A stretch of DNA of 64,000 nt. Origin: Histomonas meleagridis. Its lineage: Eukaryota; Parabasalia; Tritrichomonadida; Dientamoebidae. Positions 9,448 through 18,268 of the stretch are shown here, piece by piece. The DNA lies in contig WSYJ01000140.1 in the NCBI GenBank assembly GCA_020186115.1, positions 124,001 to 188,000 on the forward strand. The letters run 5' to 3'. The translations under genes were made by a program, and so were the position numbers. Each line of letters opens with the position of its first letter. Within the stretch, counting starts at the first letter, position 1. The notes beneath the pieces are model-generated. The model was not told the DNA's origin. It ran no database searches and saw nothing but the letters and a program-made list of their open reading frames with translations.

Positions 9448-11601
9448 ATGCTCACCATCTTTCTTGTCTTAGGAATCGTGGAAAAAATCATAAATCTAGT
9501 TGACATGGACAATGCAGACGCACAAGTTAAAGATCTCGTAGAGGATACATCAATCGTAATTCAATATTATAGACAAATTTCGAGAGCTGCTACATGCAAC
9601 TTGACTATCGATCAGGCTTCAGTTCCATACGTGAAAGGTTTGACAATCGTGAATGAAATAGTAACAATGGTTACGCCCCTTTCTTTATCTGTCGACGTAT
9701 TGAAATTGACGCAGGGTTCCAAATTTGCAAACAAAGTTGATGCTTCACAAGTTGGGAAACTTATCATCTACGATCATGACAATTTAGAAAATTTAGTGAT
9801 TCCAGAATATAGCAAACTACAATTTGAAGGCAAAGTATCTTCATCTTACAACATATCTCTTGGTGATGAGTTCTTTACATTAGGTGATGCCATTACTTAT
9901 TATTCTTCATCATATGATGAAAGTTTTAAATTTGATGGAGATACTATTTATTTATCAATTCACAAAGACGCTCTTGATTTCAAAAAGCTTCCTAAAATCG
10001 AAATAACATATGTTAGTACGATAAATACTTATGGCTATTCATTATCAGATCCAAATAATGAGTACTATGTAACCATTTCTTCTGTAATTTCTTGTTCTCT
10101 TGTCTCCAACAATGGATATTTCCCACTTAAATTCACCTCCATTTCATTTGATGATTTATCGTTAAGTAATGATGCCTATATTCATTCCATATACTTTACC
10201 AAAGATATTGTCTATGACACCAAAGGTGAAAATCCGTGTGGTTTCCGCGCAAATTACATCAACGATGTTTCATTTAATTTTGATAATTACTTATATCAAT
10301 TCACTTACACATATTCAACGAACAAATTCACAGACATCGGATACATTCCAACGTATTATTATGCTGTTGACTCAAAAACATATACCATAAATCTAAAAGG
10401 GAAAACGTTCAAAGAGAATTCGAATCTCATCATCGAAAAGAACACCACAAGTACATATAACGTCAATTTACAATGTGATGGAAGTTCTCTCTCTAAACTG
10501 TACAACTTTTCCCTTATCAACACTAACATACGCTTGTATATTGATTCTGCATTAATGGTACAGAACTTATATCTTTATAACAACAAGTTTTCGGTAGCTG
10601 TCAACGCGACTCTTTGCGGCACATTGACAGCTAAAACTATTACTGACCTGAACAACGTCTACACACCTGATTGGAAAAAGGTCACCATCATCGATGGGTT
10701 TGAAGCTGATAAGATTCAACTTTCGTCCTTCAAACTAGTAATCAGGAGGTCGTCTTCTTATTCATTAACTACGATCTTTTACGATAAAAGTTTTTCTCCG
10801 ATTAATATAACGCTTTCGAATGTTTCCTTGTCAATCGATAACGCGGCAGATATTCCGCACATTATTCTTTGGAACCCATCGTATATAAAACTTGAAACAA
10901 AAGTTTACAAATCGCAAGAGATATCGATCAATGTGTACACGAAGGACCACGTCAAGTACGAATCAAGTTATGAATACGCACCGTTTAACTTTGTGAATCT
11001 CGACTTCAATGATTTCGAGTTTAATCGGAACATAGAAATCATTGGAATCAATTTCAAAACAGACATTGCTTACGAACTGAGTTATACATTTAACACCAAA
11101 TATGTGAATGGGCAAGAAAATTTCTTCTATTTGTCGAACGTCATCACGTTTTACTATAGCGCAGCACAAAGAACACTAATGCTCCATGCAAACAAAACGG
11201 GATTCGCGTTCAACGAAAGTCTTCTTGCAAACAGAAGCAGCTTCTCGTTCGAAAGAAGCGATACTTTCGTTTCGTCGTCGTCGTGCAACACAAGCGTATG
11301 GAATAACATACTGTATAAGCCTGATGACGCAAGTAAATCTTATGAATGGTTCGGATACTGCAGAGGAAAAAGCAAAACATACAAAATGGAGGTGGTCATA
11401 GGGCACAAGCAAGATGTGGACGGGGGCAACGGAGGAGGTGCAGCGGTCGCGCTGTTGGTCGTCGGGATGCTGCTCGTTTTTGTGCTGCTGGTGGCGCTGC
11501 TGTCGTTCATAACGTCCAGGAGAATAACTGTCGTGAAAGAGTTGTTGGATAAGCAAAGAGAACTCGAAAATGATAATGAAAATCCATTTTTGGATGAATA
11601 A
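9448..11601 (+). CDS. Large type I membrane protein with NPF tail motif
   Basis: 717 residues from the ATG at 9448, which begins a signal peptide (MLTIFLVLGIVEKI). An in-frame ATG at 9355 exists but would overlap the divergent gene and precede the signal sequence. The ectodomain of about 640 residues is rich in Tyr, Asn, Ser and Thr and has repeated beta-like phrases (VYDTKGENPCGF, ITLSNVSLSIDN, INVYTKDHVKYE). One transmembrane segment lies near the C-terminus (AAVALLVVGMLLVFVLLVAL), followed by a short tail ending NENPFLDE. NPF is a known EH-domain endocytic motif. The last 250 bp are richer in GC than the rest. I do not recognise the ectodomain; it is probably a surface or endomembrane glycoprotein. 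Confidence 0.75.
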   Translation: MLTIFLVLGIVEKIINLVDMDNADAQVKDLVEDTSIVIQYYRQISRAATCNLTIDQASVPYVKGLTIVNEIVTMVTPLSLSVDVLKLTQGSKFANKVDASQVGKLIIYDHDNLENLVIPEYSKLQFEGKVSSSYNISLGDEFFTLGDAITYYSSSYDESFKFDGDTIYLSIHKDALDFKKLPKIEITYVSTINTYGYSLSDPNNEYYVTISSVISCSLVSNNGYFPLKFTSISFDDLSLSNDAYIHSIYFTKDIVYDTKGENPCGFRANYINDVSFNFDNYLYQFTYTYSTNKFTDIGYIPTYYYAVDSKTYTINLKGKTFKENSNLIIEKNTTSTYNVNLQCDGSSLSKLYNFSLINTNIRLYIDSALMVQNLYLYNNKFSVAVNATLCGTLTAKTITDLNNVYTPDWKKVTIIDGFEADKIQLSSFKLVIRRSSSYSLTTIFYDKSFSPINITLSNVSLSIDNAADIPHIILWNPSYIKLETKVYKSQEISINVYTKDHVKYESSYEYAPFNFVNLDFNDFEFNRNIEIIGINFKTDIAYELSYTFNTKYVNGQENFFYLSNVITFYYSAAQRTLMLHANKTGFAFNESLLANRSSFSFERSDTFVSSSSCNTSVWNNILYKPDDASKSYEWFGYCRGKSKTYKMEVVIGHKQDVDGGNGGGAAVALLVVGMLLVFVLLVALLSFITSRRITVVKELLDKQRELENDNENPFLDE

Positions 11602-11739
11602 CGCTATTGTTAATAGCTGAAACTCTATTTGAATAAAGATTTATGATCGAAATTTATTATTTACATATTATAGTTGATGTCATTTACATGAGAGAAATTT
11701 AATGTCATTTCATTATGGAATTATAGCTTTAAATTTTTC

Positions 11740-12241
11740 TTATGTATGCAAAGGATGTACAAATGGCATTGGTTCTGTAACTGCTGCTTGATGAAGCCAA
11801 GCTAAGTTTTCTTGCATGTATTAATTAATACAGCAATTGCTTTTAATGATGTTAATGAGGCTTCTGATCGTATTTCTTCACTTTCTACTGTTTTATTTGA
11901 TATTTATTTTTATATGTGTATATATTATTGTATATACATAAATATCGATATAATGATATGTGAAGAATTTGTATCATTATGCAGCGCTTTTGAGCGGAAG
12001 TATGTATGAGTTTATAATATGTTTCCTTATGGTATGCATTTTGTTTAGGTTTAAGAGTTTGACTGAAGTGAGTAACTTCAATGTAGATTACAAAGAAATG
12101 GTGAAAAAATCCGCTATTTAGTTTTAACGGGTTTCTGCTCGATCACATCCGCCTTTAGTTGCTATTCCGAAGGGTATCGGAACATTAGTTATGGAATATG
12201 CAGATATTATTAACACACTCTCATTAAAAATTATCAAATAA
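11740..12241 (+). pseudogene. Decayed gene, scattered coding fragments
   Basis: Several short plus-strand stretches in shifting frames read like one helical protein that has decayed. They include KGCTNGIGSVTAA (about 11750), LLDEAKLSFLACIN (about 11785), NTAIAFNDVNEASDRISSLSTVLFDIY (11821-11910, in two pieces), EEFVSLCSAFERKY (about 11960-12005), FKSLTEVSNFNVDYKEMVKKSAI ending at a TAG near 12120, and PLVAIPKGIGTLVMEYADI ending at a TAA at 12239. None has a credible start. The sequence LVMEYAD recalls a kinase hinge but the context does not support a kinase. The family is not identified. Confidence 0.3.
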
Positions 12242-12311
12242 AGGAAAATATGATTTTATTATTATATAATTATTTAATGTAAAAACAAACATTTGTTCCA
12301 TCTCGACAAGA

Positions 12312-12713
12312 CTATTTTGCTTTCGGCATAGTCTCAATAATTTTTTTGGCAGATTCTTTAATCATTTGGAACTGAATAAGCCAATTGTCATATTTGTCCG
12401 AGGGGAATTTTGTAGTGTGTTTTTTGAACCAATTTTGAAGTGTCTCTACTATTAAAAACATAGGGCTTCCAGATTTGTAATAATTAATTGCATTATACCA
12501 AATCAGATTAACGTCATTACACCAATCGAATATTGATTTATATTTATCCTTTCTAAGATTTTCCATAACAGTTTCTAAAGTAATTGAGGATTTGAAAATA
12601 TTTTGATTTGCATTTAAAATTTTTGAGAAATCTTCCTTAAATATCTGTGTTATCTTCATGTCAAGAAGTTTATTTATGATTTCGACGCACCATTGTTTTT
12701 GAAATGTGTTCAT
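12312..12713 (-). CDS. Small bromodomain protein
   Basis: 133 residues, essentially a single bromodomain. Seen: an N-terminal helix (WCVEIINKLLDMKITQIF), then TLETVMENLRKDKYKSIFDW (helix A-B region) and DVNLIWYNAINYYKSGSP, which matches the usual D..LIW.NAI.YN pattern of helix B-C, then an amphipathic last helix. Known: bromodomains bind acetyl-lysine on histones. The usual acetyl-lysine-contact Asn after the second Tyr is not clear here (YYKSGS), so binding may be weak. It is shorter than typical multi-domain bromodomain proteins; short stand-alone ones are common in trichomonads. The next gene (SNF8) lies on the same strand, 67 bp upstream. Confidence 0.7.
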   Translation of the reverse strand: MNTFQKQWCVEIINKLLDMKITQIFKEDFSKILNANQNIFKSSITLETVMENLRKDKYKSIFDWCNDVNLIWYNAINYYKSGSPMFLIVETLQNWFKKHTTKFPSDKYDNWLIQFQMIKESAKKIIETMPKAK

Positions 12714-12780
12714 TTAGAACAAAAAAATATTCTTTAAATTGACTAACTTTGTTCGAATCGAAAAATGAAAAATAATTTTT

Positions 12781-13503
12781 TTAGTTAAATCCAGGGAAAA
12801 GAGCACAAACATAATATCGCTTTGGTTGGCCTTCGACTTCATCAGTCCAGATGAACCCTTCTTGAAGAAGAGCTCTTACAGCCTTTTGAAATCTTTCTTG
12901 ATCCCATCCCAAGTTTCCTTGATCAACGAAGTAACCAGTGTCTTTAGCTAACTCTAAAACAGCTGAAGAATCGTTATCAAGATCGAAAGAAACAATTTTG
13001 ATGAAATATTGTTTTCCAATTTTGACAACAGAATAACCTTCGCCAATACTTCGAAGGTTTTTGAGCGATTGTTCGATATCATCCTTGCTTATTTTAGGGC
13101 TTTTTGATCCATATGTCTTTTTCACTCTTGTTAATACATCATCAAGAGGAATCATACCACCGGCAGCGTTCTTCTTTAAAGCGGAGCAAACATCAATAAC
13201 CTTGATTGAAAGTTCATGATAGAAATCACCTACACCAAGGATTTTAGACCAAAAGCCATTTTTGGATTGAAGAGGATCGACTCCGATTTGAAGACACATT
13301 GTATTGAAGTCTCTTCTCATGTCTGGATCTGTTTTAATTTGCTTTTTATACTTTCTTGCAAATTCTTCAAGCTTTTTTTGGAATGTAGCCATTTGTGTTT
13401 TTGCTGCGTTTAATTGCTTTTCACGGAGCTCTTGACCCATCCTTTCTTTGGCCTCTTGCTCCTTTTGTTGGTTCATAATTGCTTGTAATCCACCTGCAGA
13501 CAT
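12781..13503 (-). CDS. SNF8: ESCRT-II subunit SNF8/VPS22
   Basis: 240 residues, the normal length for VPS22/EAP30. Seen: an N-terminal coiled helix (residues 8-55), then the family core with DFNTMCLQIGVDPLQS, GFWSKILGVGDFYHELSIKVIDVC and two winged-helix units (IPLDDVLTRVKKTYG; LGWDQERFQKAVRALLQEGFIW), ending YYVCALFPGFN. Known: SNF8 joins VPS25 and VPS36 in ESCRT-II, which sorts ubiquitinated cargo into multivesicular bodies on endosomes. The gene is divergent from the coiled-coil gene at 13576 across a 72-bp spacer that contains AACCGTT. Confidence 0.92.
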   Translation of the reverse strand: MSAGGLQAIMNQQKEQEAKERMGQELREKQLNAAKTQMATFQKKLEEFARKYKKQIKTDPDMRRDFNTMCLQIGVDPLQSKNGFWSKILGVGDFYHELSIKVIDVCSALKKNAAGGMIPLDDVLTRVKKTYGSKSPKISKDDIEQSLKNLRSIGEGYSVVKIGKQYFIKIVSFDLDNDSSAVLELAKDTGYFVDQGNLGWDQERFQKAVRALLQEGFIWTDEVEGQPKRYYVCALFPGFN

Positions 13504-13528
13504 TTTCGCAAAAGAATGGAAATTTAAT

Positions 13529-13535
13529 AACCGTT
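13529..13535 (-). promoter_or_regulatory. AACGGTT motif between divergent genes
   Basis: On the plus strand this reads AACCGTT inside TAACCGTTA, which is close to palindromic. It sits 26 bp before the SNF8 ATG and 41 bp before the coiled-coil gene. It is one of several ACGGTT sites close to starts in this window. Confidence 0.35.
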
Positions 13536-13575
13536 ATTTCGGGGGTTTATAGGATGCCCTGAAAACGTTTATTCG

Positions 13576-14727
13576 ATGAAAAATGCAAAAACAATTTTAG
13601 AAGCAAATCAAGAAACAATTGATCGAATCATAAAAGAAAATGAAACAATCGCTAGTAATTGCAATATGTTAAAGAAACAAATAAACCAAATTAATCACGA
13701 AATATCTAATAAAAAAACTCAAGCAATTGAATCAATGAAACCAAAAATCAAAGAACTAGCATTAAAGCAAAGGCATGAAATAGAAAAATTAAAAAAATCA
13801 CAAAAAATAGAACTTGATGAACTTATAAATTCACATAATGAACAAATCAAAAATATTCAAGAAGAATTATCAAATAATATACAAAAAGCAAATAAAGAGT
13901 CCCGTGATAAAATTAACAAAATGGAAGATATTTTACAAAAGCGACAAATTGAACTTCAAAGAAAAATCAATGAGAAAATATCACAAGTAACATCCAAAAT
14001 AGAAAAAGCAAAAGAAAAATCTCTTCAAGAAGAAGAAGTTTTCCGTACACAATGGGAAAAAATCATTATCAACAAATTGCAAAAAGAATTTCAATCCAAT
14101 TTAACAGAAAAGCAAAAAACATTAAAAGAAAAGCAACTTGAAGAAGTCACAAAAACAATTTCAGAGCTCGAAACAAAGACAATCACTGAGCGTCGTGATT
14201 TAGAAACCAAAATCCAAAGCGAAGAAAAAGAACATTTAATAATAATTACAAACTTGCAGCAAAAACTGAAAGTTCTTAAAGAAGAATTTGATTCATGTGA
14301 ACCAATTGATGAAAGTGAAATTAATGAACTGAGAGAACAACTTAACAATTGTAAATGCGTCGAATATCGAAAACAAATAAAAAAATTAAACGAAGAAATT
14401 AAAGAAAATGAAAATGAAATTAATAATATCAAAAATTTAAATTTAATTCAACAAAATAAAACGCAATTAAAAATTAACGAGTTAAATGAAAGTATTAATG
14501 AAAATAAAATAAAACAAAATAAACTTAAAGAAGAAATAAATGAACTCCAAATAGAAATTGTTAATATAACAAAACAACATCAAAAAAATGTTCTTGAAAT
14601 TAAAGACAAATTTAATCAGGAAATTTCTGATATAAGTGGTAGAATTAAGCAAACAATCGGTAAAAAAGATGAGATAATAAAGAAGCTGACATTACAACTT
14701 CGTCAACTTGGAATTAACGTTGATTAA
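13576..14727 (+). CDS. Coiled-coil protein
   Basis: 383 residues, almost entirely predicted coiled coil: Lys, Glu, Gln, Asn and Ile-rich with heptad-like spacing from about residue 5 to 375, and no globular domain. One small break occurs near residue 235-255 (SCEPIDESEINELREQLNNCKCVEY), with three Cys. Such proteins in trichomonads are often cytoskeletal or vesicle-tethering, but nothing specific shows here. It is transcribed away from SNF8. Confidence 0.65.
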   Translation: MKNAKTILEANQETIDRIIKENETIASNCNMLKKQINQINHEISNKKTQAIESMKPKIKELALKQRHEIEKLKKSQKIELDELINSHNEQIKNIQEELSNNIQKANKESRDKINKMEDILQKRQIELQRKINEKISQVTSKIEKAKEKSLQEEEVFRTQWEKIIINKLQKEFQSNLTEKQKTLKEKQLEEVTKTISELETKTITERRDLETKIQSEEKEHLIIITNLQQKLKVLKEEFDSCEPIDESEINELREQLNNCKCVEYRKQIKKLNEEIKENENEINNIKNLNLIQQNKTQLKINELNESINENKIKQNKLKEEINELQIEIVNITKQHQKNVLEIKDKFNQEISDISGRIKQTIGKKDEIIKKLTLQLRQLGINVD

Positions 14728-14865
14728 AAGCAAAAACAATTTAGCAAGCACGATACAATTCAATTATTTATTTTTACGGTTGAATATAATCGTATCTCAC
14801 AATTTCTCTCTGTAAACTATTCATTTACTTTCCTTTTTTTCTAAAAATTCTGTTTTTAAGGAGTA
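14728..14865. other. Intergenic, no gene seen
   Basis: AT-rich spacer before the BspA-like relic. Confidence 0.5.
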
Positions 14866-14962
14866 AGATATTTTCTAAAGATTTACAATTTTGTAATGAA
14901 AATGCATTGACATCGAAAAGAGAATTTCCTACCATTTTTTTTTTTTTTAATTTAATACAATT
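14866..14962 (-). pseudogene. BspA-like LRR relic, near copy of part of the gene at 46989-48296
   Basis: About 95 bp match 47561-47654 with few differences. The shared block runs from AGATATTTTCTAAAG through the AATGAAAATGCATTGAC segment to a poly-T stretch and ATACAATTA. On the minus strand it encodes a piece of a leucine-rich repeat equivalent to SLFEVNAFSLQNCKSLENI. The surrounding 14963-15300 sequence has no clear coding frame. It is a leftover of a BspA-like gene copy. Confidence 0.65.
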
Positions 14963-15303
14963 AGAGACTGCGTATGTAAGACATTTGTTTCTATATATTA
15001 AAAATGAATTTCTAAGTGTTCATATTTCAGAGTTATCACAATTTTACTTATATATATATTTCGAGAGTCAAATATTGATAATTGTTCTAAATATGATTAT
15101 AATAAACATTATTAAACTTAATATGAAATATGAAAAGCACCTATTATTTTTCCTAATCTTAATGTAAACATCGTAATATGTCACAATTTTTGAAAATAAA
15201 CTTAATTTAATTAAAATTTTTAAAAAATTATTATGTTTTGACTTTTATTTAGGGATTGCTATTTCGTTAAAATTTTTTAGAATCAATATCAATTTAATTT
15301 TAT
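14963..15303. other. Spacer, no gene seen
   Basis: AT-rich sequence with homopolymer runs between the BspA-like relic and the interrupted ankyrin array. It may hold further decayed LRR sequence but I cannot support it. Confidence 0.4.
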
Positions 15304-16126
15304 TTATTGAAGTATTTTACAAACTTCGTTATGACCTTTTTCTTTAGCATAATAATAAGCATCTTTTAATAATATAAATAAATTCCAAAAACTATTTTTA
15401 AATATTAAATTATTAAAATAAATATTATAATCAACAAATAAATATCTTTTATATGAGCATCAATTCCTTTTTGTTGAAGAAGTAAGTAAACAATATATGA
15501 ATAACCATTTGTCGATGCATTAATATGAGCTGTTTGAAATATTGTGTTTAATTTCCGAATATTATTTTGAAACCATAAAATATTCAAAAAAGTTTTTAAT
15601 AAAACAATTAATTATCTTTGGCATTAACATCAATTCCTTTTTGTGCAAGAAGTAATTTAACTATTTCTATGTGACAATTACGTGATGCATATATAAGTGC
15701 TGTTTTAAATAACTTAAACATATTCCAAATATTATTTTAAAATATCGAATAATTAAAACATATATTAAACAAAAAATTAAAATATTTTTAGCATTTATAT
15801 CAATTCCTTTTTGCTCAAGAAGTGATTTAACTATTTCTACGTAACCATTTGAAGATGCAATTGTTAATGATGTTTCAAATAATTTGAGCAATTTCCAAAT
15901 ATTATTTTCAAATAAAAAATCATTGAAACAAATTTTATATAAAACAAATATATATCTTTAGCATTAATTCCAATACCTCTTTGTTCGAGAAGAAATTTAA
16001 CTATATCAGTATAACCTTTTCTAGCAGCATTTAAAAGTAAAAAAAATAAAACAAATAAATTCCAAATATAATAAATAATCACTAAATTAAACAAACAAAA
16101 TTTAAATAAAATCAACAAATAATATT
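15304..16126 (-). other. Ankyrin repeats interrupted by 80-nt AT-rich elements (3' part of the gene at 16112-17293)
   Basis: The minus strand holds alternating modules. Ankyrin pieces of 30 codons (T..L..AS.NG..EIVK.LLEQKGIDINAKD) alternate with AT-rich elements at 16044-16126 (83 nt), 15874-15953, 15704-15783, 15534-15613 and 15364-15443; the last four are exactly 80 nt. The last piece ends DAYYYAKEKGHNEVCKILQ and TAA at 15304-15306, a typical ankyrin-gene end. Elements share a left block near ATTTATTTGTTTTAT and a central AAATAATATTTGGAA block. 80 is not a multiple of three, so the frame breaks at each element. Removing 71 nt each time would leave regular 33-residue repeats, but there is no GT-AG boundary. 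It is either a non-canonical interruption or a decayed array. Confidence 0.6.
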
Positions 16127-17293
16127 ATCCTTAAAATGATATACATGTTCTGTTTCAATCACAAGATAATTAAAAAGTTCTTTATTCCCAGAGAAAGATG
16201 GAATATTCACAAATTCAATTGGTATTAATTGTTTTCCGTAAAGATATTGTACCATAAATATATTACCTGTTTCAATTGCTTTAGTAACAACTGATTGATT
16301 AATTTTCATTCCATTCTTTTCGAAAAATGAAAAAAGTCCATAATTATTATACATAATACATACTGTACCTAAATGTGTAGGATCGAAATAACTTTCGAAT
16401 TTGTTTTGATATATATAATGAAATACTTCGTTCTGATGGAATTTAATTGCTGTTTCATACGCGTTTTCAAATGATGAATGATTTTGCTCACATAAATGAA
16501 TGATTTCATGATTACCTCCTGCAATTGCATATTTGGTGGAATTATTTATATTGGAACCATTTGACAATAAAAATTTAAAACATTTAAATGATCCAAAAAA
16601 TGCTGCATAATCAGCTAAATAAACATTTCCTTCATTAATAAAGGAACATCGTTCATAAATCGATGGTTTAATAAATTGATCAAAATCAAAATTAGGTTGC
16701 GATGATATTTTTTCAAGTACTTCAACTTGATCATTTCGAATCGCTTTCGCTATTTCATTTGGATTAACTCCTTCATAAATTAATTGTTGATGATATGCCC
16801 AATTATTCGCTTTAAGTTCTTTAATATGTTCATAAAAACTCTTATAACGTGGTTCATATTGATAATAACTAAGTTCTTCTTCAGTCATATAATGTGCAAA
16901 ATATGGTGTTCTTTTGAGTTTGCTGACATTTGGTTCAACATATCCATTTTCAATAAGTTTTTCTAAAAGATAATTCGATTCTTGATTATTAAGAGATAAT
17001 AAAAGTTCAATAAAAACTTCAATGATTTTGTTTCCTATTTCTTTTTTCGTTGTCATTTTGCATATATAACGAATACATGGTTCTCCAAGTCGTTTTGAAA
17101 CATAACATGAATATACCATTTTACAAATAAGAAGAATATATGAATATGTATATTTTGAATAAAAGTATTGTAATGAAGATTCAACAGATTGATCAATATT
17201 ATCCTCATTTAAATCAAATATAATTTTTTCGAGTTCATGTAATTGTTCAACATTGAAGCCGGATTGAGAATCTTGGCTTTGATCAGCTCCCAT
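16112..17293 (-). CDS. Ankyrin-family protein, N-terminal region, myristoylation-type start
   Basis: 393 residues to the first stop. MGADQS at the N-terminus fits N-myristoylation (Gly2, Ser6). Residues 1-160 are the helical N-terminal region seen in trichomonad ankyrin proteins (IFDLNEDNIDQSV, LEKLIENGYVEPN, YYQYEPRYKSFYEHIKELKANNW). Degenerate ankyrin units follow (YLADYAAFFGSFKCFKFLLSNGSNIN, AIAGGNHEIIHLC, VTKAIETGNIFMVQYLYG, FSGNKELFNYLV). The frame ends NIIC just inside the first AT-rich element at 16126; the reading HFKD immediately precedes it, so the original protein probably continued into the repeats at 15304-16043. The region is also known as DUF3447-type in related proteins, by my recollection. 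Confidence 0.75.
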   Translation of the reverse strand: MGADQSQDSQSGFNVEQLHELEKIIFDLNEDNIDQSVESSLQYFYSKYTYSYILLICKMVYSCYVSKRLGEPCIRYICKMTTKKEIGNKIIEVFIELLLSLNNQESNYLLEKLIENGYVEPNVSKLKRTPYFAHYMTEEELSYYQYEPRYKSFYEHIKELKANNWAYHQQLIYEGVNPNEIAKAIRNDQVEVLEKISSQPNFDFDQFIKPSIYERCSFINEGNVYLADYAAFFGSFKCFKFLLSNGSNINNSTKYAIAGGNHEIIHLCEQNHSSFENAYETAIKFHQNEVFHYIYQNKFESYFDPTHLGTVCIMYNNYGLFSFFEKNGMKINQSVVTKAIETGNIFMVQYLYGKQLIPIEFVNIPSFSGNKELFNYLVIETEHVYHFKDNIIC

Positions 17294-17484
17294 TTTTAAT
17301 TAAAGAAACTTCTGTTCAAAACATGTTTTGAAGGTTTATCAGAAAAATTCAAAAACGTTTTCCCACAAATTTTTGGATACTTTATACGACGATACCTGCA
17401 TGAGCTGTAAGCTTTACAGTTGGGGAGGTTAATGGGTTTTTAACTTTTTATGTAATTTTTGATCGTAATCATGTTTTAGGAAAT

Positions 17485-17988
17485 ATGAAAGAGAAAAATT
17501 CATTCGAAATTTTTTATAAAAAAGCTGGAGCAGGATTCTTATCTGGGCAAGGTTTTGCTGCAGTGTCCGCTCTATTCCACTCTATCAGAAATTCACCCAA
17601 AGGAGAGAAAATAAATGATTTTAGAGATCAAATGATGAAAAATTCATTTCAAAAAGGAACTGAAATGGCATGCTGTGAGGTTGTTAACGCCATGGTGAGT
17701 CCCTTCGTTAATGCACATATTTCAAATCCATTCCTCCAAAATATTTTATCAGGTGCTTTAACAGGTGCCATAATTTCATGTAGAAATGGTACAAAGGAGA
17801 TTCTCAAAAGTGTTGCTTTAAATACAGCCCAATCAATATTTTTTAATGCTCTCGGAAATTGTGCTGAAGCAGCCTTAAAACCACTTGACTCAACTTTCAC
17901 ACCAATCACTGAAGCGACTTTCAACAAGACAAGAAATACCCAAGTTCTTCTTGATCCAGTTGGTGCATTTTCAAAAGCTTTTCTTTGA
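17485..17988 (+). CDS. Tim17/Tim22/Tim23-family protein, probable hydrogenosomal translocase subunit
   Basis: 167 residues. Seen: an N-terminal Gly-rich segment (AGAGFLSGQGFAAVSALFHSI), a central stretch GTEMACCEVVNAMV, then the family-like pattern LSGALTGAIISCRNGTKEI and a further hydrophobic segment (SVALNTAQSIFFNALG). Small residues repeat every four positions, as in the GxxxG-type helices of the family. Known: these proteins form the inner-membrane import channel of mitochondria and, in trichomonads, of hydrogenosomes. The length (about 170) matches. No presequence is seen, which is normal for this family. Confidence 0.65.
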   Translation: MKEKNSFEIFYKKAGAGFLSGQGFAAVSALFHSIRNSPKGEKINDFRDQMMKNSFQKGTEMACCEVVNAMVSPFVNAHISNPFLQNILSGALTGAIISCRNGTKEILKSVALNTAQSIFFNALGNCAEAALKPLDSTFTPITEATFNKTRNTQVLLDPVGAFSKAFL

Positions 17989-18268
17989 TTTCCCAAATTG
18001 CAAAATATTAATTATCGGACTTATCCTTAAAATAATAATAAAAAGAAGTTGTAAATAAGTTTTTTTCTTTTTAATGTTCTTTTTGTGTTATAACACAAAT
18101 ATTTTTATTTTTGCTTTATTTTTATTATTTTTATTTCTTTATAAACAAAAAATTCTTTTTCTTTATAATGTGTTGTGAAGTTTCACATTTTTATTTAATA
18201 TTTTTAAAAATTTTATTGAGTATTTTATTTTAATAAAAACAATCAAATCAATTTTTAGAGAAAACAAC
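17989..18268. other. Intergenic spacer, no gene seen
   Basis: AT-rich 3' regions of two convergent genes. A palindromic stretch GTGTTATAACAC occurs near 18084-18095. Confidence 0.5.

Noticed and set aside
12160-12215. LVMEYAD read as a kinase hinge fragment
   Set aside because: Only seven residues match the kinase at 447 and the flanking sequence has no other kinase motif; kept only as part of a generic relic.
15304-16126. 80-nt elements as ordinary spliceosomal introns
   Set aside because: There is no GTATGT-type donor and no consistent AG acceptor; several copies contain no AG at all.
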